Below are positions 15,528 to 21,725 of a stretch of DNA of 38,549 nt, one piece after another. Location of the stretch: the NCBI GenBank assembly GCA_002733215.1, contig NVUY01000012.1:26230-64778 (forward strand), read 5' to 3'. The notes below the pieces were generated by a model. It worked only from the letters and a program-made list of their open reading frames with translations, ran no database searches and had not been told where the DNA came from. The stretch's first letter is position 1. Every line of letters begins with the position of its first letter. This DNA comes from Sulfurovum sp. GTDB lineage: Bacteria; Campylobacterota; Campylobacteria; Campylobacterales; Sulfurovaceae. A program made the position numbers and the translations under genes.

Positions 15528-15569
15528 TATATCATAAAGTTTTCAGTATAGTGAAAACTTTATGATATA
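15528..15569. repeat. 18-bp perfect inverted repeat upstream of the DUF4143 ATPase
   Basis: TATATCATAAAGTTTTCA (15528-15545) pairs perfectly with TGAAAACTTTATGATATA (15552-15569) around six bases. It lies 35 bases upstream of the chosen start. On the coding strand TATAAT follows within the arm edge, so the repeat overlaps the likely promoter. It could be an operator or a leader hairpin. It is also between the ATPase start and the AraC stop, but there is no T-run for a terminator toward either gene. Confidence 0.75.
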
Positions 15570-15611
15570 TTATTGGTTAGCATATAGAATAATAATCATT
15601 TATATAGTCTT

Positions 15612-16589
15612 TTACAACTGACGAAGTGTCTCCGAAGGCAACTCACCAAAATACGCTTTATAATTTTTAGCAAACTGTCCCATATGGTTAAAACCAAATT
15701 TTCGGGCAGTTTTTTCCACTAAGCCTTTTTCCATTTTCTGTGCTCTGAGTTCATCCCTCACTTTTGTCAGGCGCAATGCTGTCAGATACTCTTTGGGAGA
15801 AGTATGGAGTTCTTCTTTAAAATAGTTTCTAAGCGTGCGTTCTGAGATCTTGAATTTTTTGGCTATGTGTTCGATACTGATCTGTTCTTCAAGATGGGTA
15901 TGCATATAAGCTCTGACTTCCAAGTACAAAAAATGCTTCTCTTTCACTACCTTATGTTTGGAACAGCCTATCTGTGTGCCTATCTCTTTGAGAAACTTCA
16001 TAGGTACAAAATTAAGCAGCAGCTCCTTTCCCTCCTGGGTGATCGCTTTGTGTTTCAATGAGGATGCATCTTCAAGTATATCTTTCAGTTGAGCTCTCAA
16101 AGCATCTGCCTGTGGGGGACCTAGCTCTACTCTGTCTATTTTCGAGAGTTTCTCTTCTATCTCGTCCAGTCCCAACTTTTGAGTGAGCTTTTGTAAATGT
16201 TTACGTGTCACAGAGAGTATATAGACATGAAAGCCTTCATAACTCATCGCATTGATCTCATGTCCGGGAGAGTAAATGACCATCGTTGATGTGCTTTGTG
16301 TCATCGTATGATTGAAGTTGAACATTGAAGCATCTTCACCCATAATGACAAAAGACCACATGTTGTCAGGAGAGGCACCTTTCTGATCCAAATGGCAGTC
16401 AAAATGTGTGCTTGCTACCTGTACTTCCGGAAGGATCATCTGCTTGAGTTCCGAATAAAATGTACCTCCATCCAGCTGTAGAAAATCAATATCCCAGGAG
16501 TGCACCACTTCCTTAAAGTGATCAAAATCATTGATCTCAAGATCTATCCATAAAAAAGGTTCTTGTTGTATTTCATTTTTATTAGTCAT
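15612..16589 (-). CDS. AraC-family transcriptional regulator
   Basis: A 325-residue protein from the ATG at 16589. An upstream ATG at 16643 would add 18 residues across the divergent promoter and is less likely. The N-terminal ~200 residues are a ligand-sensing region of the type seen in AraC proteins for aromatic or small-molecule inducers (FVIMGEDASMFNFNHTMTQSTSTMVIYSPGHEINAMSYEGFHVYILSV is its most recognisable part in 20-residue steps). The C-terminus has two helix-turn-helix units (ISIEHIAKKFKISERTLRNYF and TARKFGFNHMGQFAKNYKAYFG). It is divergent from the arylsulfatase gene, whose promoter has a TATACT -10 but no good -35, as expected for activator-dependent expression. It is the likely activator of the sulfatase module. 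Confidence 0.87.
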   Translation of the reverse strand: MTNKNEIQQEPFLWIDLEINDFDHFKEVVHSWDIDFLQLDGGTFYSELKQMILPEVQVASTHFDCHLDQKGASPDNMWSFVIMGEDASMFNFNHTMTQSTSTMVIYSPGHEINAMSYEGFHVYILSVTRKHLQKLTQKLGLDEIEEKLSKIDRVELGPPQADALRAQLKDILEDASSLKHKAITQEGKELLLNFVPMKFLKEIGTQIGCSKHKVVKEKHFLYLEVRAYMHTHLEEQISIEHIAKKFKISERTLRNYFKEELHTSPKEYLTALRLTKVRDELRAQKMEKGLVEKTARKFGFNHMGQFAKNYKAYFGELPSETLRQL

Positions 16590-16615
16590 GTTATGAGTAT
16601 AGCTTAAATAGTTAA

Positions 16616-16661
16616 ATTTGCCGAAAATAGATATGTAACACATACAATATTTCGTTATACT
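16616..16661 (+). promoter_or_regulatory. AraC-dependent promoter region of the sulfatase module
   Basis: TATACT at 16656-16661 is a good -10 for the sulfatase gene at 16690, but the -35 position (around 16633-16638) is weak. The 16-base block ATTTGCCGAAAATAGA at 16616-16631 lies just upstream and recurs at 10229-10244. It is a plausible activator site. Confidence 0.45.
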
Positions 16662-16689
16662 TTATCTTAACCCAAAAAAAAGGTAAACT

Positions 16690-18273
16690 ATGTTTAAAAT
16701 AGTACTAAAAACAACCCTTGTAGCTGCTACGACTTTAGCAACACTACAAGCTGGTCCGATCATCCATGATGCAGAGTATAATATACTCGCGGCTCAAAAT
16801 GGAGAAAAATGGGCTAAAGAAGATAAAAGCCTCGATGATAAACTTGCAGCACTTCGCAAGAAACATGGTAAAGCACCCAATATCATCCATATCATGTGGG
16901 ATGACATGAAGTATGGTGCAATCGGACACCCCATGCTCAATAATGTAACAGGTTATGTATCACCTAACATTAATAAAATTGCCACTAATGGGATGACATT
17001 CACCAGAATGTACACAGAGCCTTCGTGTACACCTACACGTGTTGCGGCAGCAACAGGTCGTCAACCAGTAAGATCTGGTATGATATTCCCAATTTTCCCA
17101 ATTCATGAGATGGGACTACCCGCTTCTGAAGTGACCATTGCTGAAGTACTGGATGATGACTACCATACAGGTTTCTTTGAGAAGTCACACTTTGGAGATG
17201 TGGAAGAATCATATCTACATAACCAAGGATGGGATGAAGCTATTTTCACTATGTATAACCAGTTTGCCGGTCAAATGTTCACTCCAACGGCTGAAGCAGG
17301 AGGAATGACTACAGGATGGGCAGATGATGAAGTAAGTCCTTATGCACTTGATAAAGAGTTTAGACCTAAAAAATGGGTATGGGCAATAGAAGGTTTTGAA
17401 GGTAAAAAAGGTAAAGAGATATCTACACCTGTTAAAGTTTCTGAGTACCATGAGTTTAATGCTATGGCTTATGATAGAGTGAAAAAGTTCATTACAAAGC
17501 ATGCCAGTGCTGATAAACCATTTTTACTAGACTGGTGGCCGAATGCTATAGAAATGTTCTCTGAAGAAAATTCACCCAAGCAAACACCACATGGATCAGC
17601 GAGCTCTGAGAGTCTATATAGACTAGACAAGCAGATTGGTGAGATTGTAGCACTGACAGAAAAACTTGGCATTGCTGAGAATACACTGATTGTTGTTATG
17701 GCTGACAATGGTCCAATGCAAGAGATTTGGCCTGAGACTTACCAAAATCCTGGAATCTTCCGTGGTGGCAAAAATGACTTCCTTGAAGGTGGGGTTCGTG
17801 TTCCAGCATTTGCTTACTGGCCAGGTGTGATAGAGAAAGGTGCTGTTGTTCATGACATCGTACATGTAGCAGACCTCTTCACTACATTTGCTCGTTTAGG
17901 TAACAAAATGGATGCTATCCCAAGAGATCGTGTTATTGATGGAATTGACCAGACATCACTACTACTCAATGGTGATGGGCATGGAAGACGTGATCATGTA
18001 TTTATTTACCAGGGAGCAAATCTTTCTGCTATCGTCAAGCAACAGTACAAAAGACATTTCGCTGGTGCAAGAGCAGGGTTGGCAGGAAAAGGTTTCTTCG
18101 ACTTAGACAAAGATCCTAGAGAAGAGCATCCGCAAATGGCACAATTTCTTTGGGCTTGGCCAGCTTTTGACCATATGAAAGCCAGACACGAAGCACAAAT
18201 CAAGAAGTATCCGCACACACCTGTGACACGTGGTGAACCATATACCGGACTTGAACTTCTTAAAGAAAGATAG
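16690..18273 (+). CDS. periplasmic arylsulfatase, formylglycine type (first of tandem pair)
   Basis: A 527-residue protein with a signal peptide ending near LQAGP and an AAAGG site before the ATG. Sulfatase features are the IMWDDM metal-binding pair near the start and the CTPTR maturation motif, whose Cys should become formylglycine. ADNGP and GGK...EGGVRVPAF also fit. The usual GKWHxGD block reads EKSHFGD here: the Lys and His are kept but Gly and Trp are changed. N-terminal residues just after the signal (PIIHDAEYNILAAQNG) are shared with the second sulfatase, so the two are tandem paralogues. The family hydrolyses sulfate esters. No maturation enzyme is nearby. Cotranscription with the next genes is possible, with a hairpin in between. 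Confidence 0.92.
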   Translation: MFKIVLKTTLVAATTLATLQAGPIIHDAEYNILAAQNGEKWAKEDKSLDDKLAALRKKHGKAPNIIHIMWDDMKYGAIGHPMLNNVTGYVSPNINKIATNGMTFTRMYTEPSCTPTRVAAATGRQPVRSGMIFPIFPIHEMGLPASEVTIAEVLDDDYHTGFFEKSHFGDVEESYLHNQGWDEAIFTMYNQFAGQMFTPTAEAGGMTTGWADDEVSPYALDKEFRPKKWVWAIEGFEGKKGKEISTPVKVSEYHEFNAMAYDRVKKFITKHASADKPFLLDWWPNAIEMFSEENSPKQTPHGSASSESLYRLDKQIGEIVALTEKLGIAENTLIVVMADNGPMQEIWPETYQNPGIFRGGKNDFLEGGVRVPAFAYWPGVIEKGAVVHDIVHVADLFTTFARLGNKMDAIPRDRVIDGIDQTSLLLNGDGHGRRDHVFIYQGANLSAIVKQQYKRHFAGARAGLAGKGFFDLDKDPREEHPQMAQFLWAWPAFDHMKARHEAQIKKYPHTPVTRGEPYTGLELLKER

Positions 18274-18294
18274 GTTCCATAAACATATAATGAT

Positions 18295-18316
18295 CTCTCC
18301 ATAGTATTATGGAGAG
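18295..18316 (+). terminator. hairpin after the first sulfatase
   Basis: CTCTCCATA (18295-18303) and TATGGAGAG (18308-18316) form a perfect 9-bp stem with a four-base loop. Only GTTCATTTA follows, so it is a weak terminator. It may instead lower expression of, or protect the transcript before, the downstream genes. Confidence 0.5.
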
Positions 18317-18373
18317 GTTCATTTACTTAAGTAGTATTTTTACTATTTTACTAAATGCACGTTAGGAACATAG

Positions 18374-19474
18374 ATGATACATTATCCAAAACAGTCACTA
18401 TTCAAATCTATATTATTTCTCGCTCTAAGTATAACTACTTTTGCTTCTGCTCAAAATGCTAAACCTCTTAAGCTCAAAGTCGGCGCCTATAAATTTGAAC
18501 GTCTTGCTGCCCTCTTTGATGGTCGCGTGAAAATCAAAGGCTGTGATGCCACTTTTGTCAAAATGGGCATTGGTGATATGAACACCAATGTTTTTCATGG
18601 TCCCCAAGACTTGGATGTCACAGAGATAGGCCTGCACCCTTTTATGCTTGCCTACGCAAATGACAACTTTCGTGACTATACACTTTTACCTATCTTCCCT
18701 TTGCGTCTTTTCCGTCATAAAAGTATCTTTATCGGCACTGACAGTGGCATAAAAACACCCAAAGACCTCAAAGGCAAGACCATAGCCACACCAGGGTACT
18801 CTTCTACTTCCCTCACCTGGATACGGGGCATACTACAAGATGAATACGGTATCACGCCACAAGATGTCAAATGGGTCACTTCATCTAAAGACTCCTCAGC
18901 CAAGGAAGCCGGAAAAATTTCTAAAAATGAACAAATGATCCCTAAAGGCATAAACATACAAAGTGGGACAAAAGGCAAAGATGAATCTGAATTGCTTTTA
19001 TCGGGTGAAGCGGATGCTCTTTTCCATGCAGCAGAACCCAAAGCTTATGTTCAGGGGAACCCGGAGATCAGCAGACTCTTTGCTGATTCTCGCGCAGTGG
19101 AACAAGCTTACTATAAGAAAACCGGTATTTTCCCCATTATGCACGCCATTGCCATCAAAACAAGCCTTTTAAAAGAGCATCCCTGGCTTGCACAAGCAGT
19201 TTTTGATGCTTACAGAGAGTCCAAAGCAATGACTTACAGCTACATGAGAAAACTAGGTTGGGCAGATGATATGCTCCCCTGGTATGGACAGGAACTACAA
19301 AATACACAGGCTTTAATGGAAAAGAACTTTTACTCTTATGGTCTTAACAAAGCCAATCGAAAAACCCTGAACACACTCTTTAGATACTCGTATGAACAGG
19401 GATTAAGTAGCCGTGAATTAACTATTGATGAGCTATTTGATCCATTGGGTCATAATTTTAGAGAACTTAAATAA
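18374..19474 (+). CDS. periplasmic substrate-binding protein related to 4,5-dihydroxyphthalate decarboxylase-like proteins
   Basis: A 366-residue protein with a signal peptide (LFLALSITTFASA). The body follows the NMT1/phosphonate-binding fold, with KVGAYKFERLAALFDGRVKIKG, then DVTEIGLHPFMLAYAND, PLRLFRHKSIFIGTD and KTPKDLKGKTIATPGYSSTS. The phrase WIRGILQDEYGITPQDVKW is typical of proteins annotated as 4,5-dihydroxyphthalate decarboxylase or as binding proteins of that group. The signal peptide favours a binding role for an aromatic or similar acid. No permease or ATPase gene is beside it. It lies between two arylsulfatase genes, so its ligand may be a product or substrate of sulfatase action. 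An AGGA site precedes the start. Confidence 0.8.
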   Translation: MIHYPKQSLFKSILFLALSITTFASAQNAKPLKLKVGAYKFERLAALFDGRVKIKGCDATFVKMGIGDMNTNVFHGPQDLDVTEIGLHPFMLAYANDNFRDYTLLPIFPLRLFRHKSIFIGTDSGIKTPKDLKGKTIATPGYSSTSLTWIRGILQDEYGITPQDVKWVTSSKDSSAKEAGKISKNEQMIPKGINIQSGTKGKDESELLLSGEADALFHAAEPKAYVQGNPEISRLFADSRAVEQAYYKKTGIFPIMHAIAIKTSLLKEHPWLAQAVFDAYRESKAMTYSYMRKLGWADDMLPWYGQELQNTQALMEKNFYSYGLNKANRKTLNTLFRYSYEQGLSSRELTIDELFDPLGHNFRELK

Positions 19475-19529
19475 ACAAATATATAGTTTTGTCACTATAC
19501 AATAGACATACATTAAAAAAGGAAAAATA

Positions 19530-21185
19530 ATGAAAAAAATACTTACAGGTGCAGTCTTCCTAGGTGCTTCTTTATTTGCTCAAGATCCCATCATTCACGA
19601 TGCTGAATATAAGATCCTGAAAGCTCAAAATGGGAAACAATGGCAAGAAGATGACAAAAATATAGATAAAAAACTAGCTGATTTTAGAAAAATAAATGGT
19701 GGTAAAGCACCTAACATCATCTATATACTTCTTGATGATGTCGGCTTTGGTGAGATCGGTATGGATAATCTTTCTGTGATCCGTGGATACAAAACACCAA
19801 ATATTACAAAGCTTGCAAAAGAAGGAATGAGTCTGAATCGTATGTACACAGAGCCTTCTTGTACGCCTACCCGTGTAGCTATGATGACAGGACGTTACCC
19901 AACACGTACAGGTTTATCAGAAGCAAAAGCAACCATTGCAGGTGATGGTCTTTCAGGTGAAGAAGTCACCATTGCAGAAATACTGAGAGATTCCGGATAC
20001 TACACTTCACATGTTGGAAAATGGCACATGGGAGATATTGAAGAAGCCTATGCAAACAACCAAGGATTCATGCATGCAGAATTTCCAATACACCAACAGG
20101 GGCAACTTGCCATTATGGGTAGAGATATGGAAAATGCCGATATCATCCGTGGCATTGACCCAAGTAGAGCAAAACAGACATTTACACTAGACAAACTTTT
20201 TGTTCCTGATCCTGGACATATGGTGACAGGTGTGGAAATTGGTAAAGATGGAAAACTTTATGAAGTGGAAATGGAAGCCGGTGAAGAGTGGACGCAAAAA
20301 AAATACAGAGAGATGAATGAACGTTATCAAAGAAATGTTTTATCCCAACTGCGTAAACTTGCAAAACAAGACAAGCCGTTTTTCCTAAACTACTGGCCTC
20401 TGTTCCCTCTTTCATTTGTACAAGAGCATAACAGTAAATACAACACGCTGAATGGTGGAACCATGGCTGATATTTTAGTAGAAGTGGATGAGTGGATTGG
20501 TGAGATCGTAAAAGAAGTAGATACCTTAGGTATTGCAGAAAACACGATCATCATTCTTATGGGTGACAATGGACCATTTATGCAATATGCCGGAGCAAGT
20601 GGACAGTCTGACCGGATTTACCGTGGTGGAAAGGCCGATCACCTCGAAGGTGGCGTACGTGTAAATGCATGGGTGCAGTGGAAAGGTATGATCGAACCGG
20701 GAAGTGTGTCTGAAGACATTTTCCACGTTTCTGACCTCTTTACTACTCTAGCGCGTATTGGACAAGGCACACAAGAGATCCCTAGAGACAGGATCATCGA
20801 TGGTGTAGACCAAACGGGTATCTGGCTTTTAGGTGAAACACATGGTCGTAGAGATTATGTACACATTTACGAAGGTCCTGTACTGAAATCTGTGGTTAAA
20901 AACAAATATAAAATGCACCTTCCTCCTAAAGGGTCAAATCCTATTGCTGCACATATATTTGATCTTTATAGAGATCCCAGAGAAGAACGTCCTTTGGATT
21001 CTATCAAGTACGGACCTTGGGCAGGCGGACAATTTGCCAATATGATCAAACGTCATATGGCATTTAAAATGAAATATCCAAACAGACCTCCAACAAGAGA
21101 TATTCCTTATGGCGGTATTGAGAACTTAAGACCGGAGAGTGTAAAACTTTTAGAGATCTTTAAACTGGGTCTGCCTCAAAAATAG
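19530..21185 (+). CDS. periplasmic arylsulfatase, formylglycine type (second of tandem pair)
   Basis: A 551-residue protein with a signal peptide (MKKILTGAVFLGASLFA) and an AAAGGA site before the start. It has the full sulfatase set: LLDDVGFGEIG for metal binding, CTPTR for formylglycine formation, VGKWHMGD, GDNGP and YRGGKADHLEGGVRV. It resembles the first sulfatase along its length, including PIIHDAEYKILKAQNG after the signal and the RDRIIDGVDQT block. It is better preserved at the active site than that paralogue. It follows the binding-protein gene after 55 bases and ends with a strong hairpin. Aryl or carbohydrate sulfate esters are the expected substrates; the exact one is unknown. Confidence 0.94.
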   Translation: MKKILTGAVFLGASLFAQDPIIHDAEYKILKAQNGKQWQEDDKNIDKKLADFRKINGGKAPNIIYILLDDVGFGEIGMDNLSVIRGYKTPNITKLAKEGMSLNRMYTEPSCTPTRVAMMTGRYPTRTGLSEAKATIAGDGLSGEEVTIAEILRDSGYYTSHVGKWHMGDIEEAYANNQGFMHAEFPIHQQGQLAIMGRDMENADIIRGIDPSRAKQTFTLDKLFVPDPGHMVTGVEIGKDGKLYEVEMEAGEEWTQKKYREMNERYQRNVLSQLRKLAKQDKPFFLNYWPLFPLSFVQEHNSKYNTLNGGTMADILVEVDEWIGEIVKEVDTLGIAENTIIILMGDNGPFMQYAGASGQSDRIYRGGKADHLEGGVRVNAWVQWKGMIEPGSVSEDIFHVSDLFTTLARIGQGTQEIPRDRIIDGVDQTGIWLLGETHGRRDYVHIYEGPVLKSVVKNKYKMHLPPKGSNPIAAHIFDLYRDPREERPLDSIKYGPWAGGQFANMIKRHMAFKMKYPNRPPTRDIPYGGIENLRPESVKLLEIFKLGLPQK

Positions 21186-21203
21186 AATTTTTGAATCAAG
21201 AAT

Positions 21204-21231
21204 CTATACCAAAGTTTTATCTTTGGTATAG
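21204..21231. terminator. bidirectional terminator hairpin
   Basis: CTATACCAAAG (21204-21214) and CTTTGGTATAG (21221-21231) form a perfect 11-bp stem with a six-base loop, followed by GCATTGATTTTTATT. It lies between the second sulfatase and the convergent proline-rich gene and could end both. Confidence 0.75.
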
Positions 21232-21259
21232 GCATTGATTTTTATTAATGATGTACTGA

Positions 21260-21649
21260 TCATTCATGCTTTGACTTATGTCGATTATCAAACTTCTTCA
21301 ACTCTTTATCGTACTCTTCTTTGAGACGTTTCTGAAGACCTGTCTGCGCTTCTTCTTTTAACCTGGCATTCTCTTCAAGCAATGCTGCTATCTTCTCATC
21401 TTTTTCTTTGAGCATCTCTATATAGTCATCACAATTGGAGTCTGATACCGTATCATAATAATTATGGTAATGCCTCCCAGACAACAAAGCAGGTCGGATG
21501 ATGGGTCTGGGTCTTATCGGTCTTTCGGGGTCTATAGGTGGTCTGACTATGGGCTGTTCCGGGATCGGGGTTGCATGCATACTCACCTCTGCATGTAAAC
21601 CCAAATACATACCTAACAGTAGTATCAGTCCTAAAAATATTTTCTGCAT
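21260..21649 (-). CDS. secreted proline-rich coiled-coil protein
   Basis: A 129-residue protein with a clear signal peptide (IFLGLILLLGMYLGLHA). Next is a proline/arginine-rich stretch (IPEQPIVRPPIDPERPIRPR) and then a charged coiled coil (YIEMLKEKDEKIAALLEENA). I do not recognise a family. An AAGGAAG site precedes the start. The leader has a GAGGTCCCCTA block that also precedes the lipoprotein gene at 32726. It follows the M16 peptidase gene after 76 bases and is convergent with the sulfatase module. Confidence 0.7.
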   Translation of the reverse strand: MQKIFLGLILLLGMYLGLHAEVSMHATPIPEQPIVRPPIDPERPIRPRPIIRPALLSGRHYHNYYDTVSDSNCDDYIEMLKEKDEKIAALLEENARLKEEAQTGLQKRLKEEYDKELKKFDNRHKSKHE

Positions 21650-21691
21650 TTTACTTCTTCCTTTTTTTATTGTCTATTCATCTATTTATTT

Positions 21692-21702
21692 TAGGGGACC
21701 TC
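21692..21702 (-). promoter_or_regulatory. GAGGTCCCCTA leader motif, copy 1
   Basis: GC-rich block in an otherwise AT-rich leader, 42 bases upstream of the proline-rich protein start. The same 11 bases lie 38 bases upstream of the lipoprotein start at 32726, on the same strand. AAATAGAT follows in both. It could be a promoter or operator element for two exported proteins. Confidence 0.3.
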
Positions 21703-21725
21703 CAATAATCACTCCACAAAGTCCA

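Noticed and set aside
16590-16643. AraC start at the upstream ATG 16643
   Set aside because: The extra 18 residues would cover the divergent promoter and the shared regulatory block, and no ribosome site supports it. The ATG at 16589 is preferred.
18374-19474. True cytoplasmic 4,5-dihydroxyphthalate decarboxylase
   Set aside because: The sequence resembles proteins carrying that name, but it has a clear signal peptide and binding-protein features, and it lies among exported sulfatases. A periplasmic binding role is more likely.
16690-21185. The two tandem sulfatases as phosphatases or phosphonate hydrolases
   Set aside because: All metal-binding and CTPTR maturation motifs fit sulfatases. 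Related phosphonate hydrolases share the fold, so this is not strictly excluded, but nothing in the sequence favours it.
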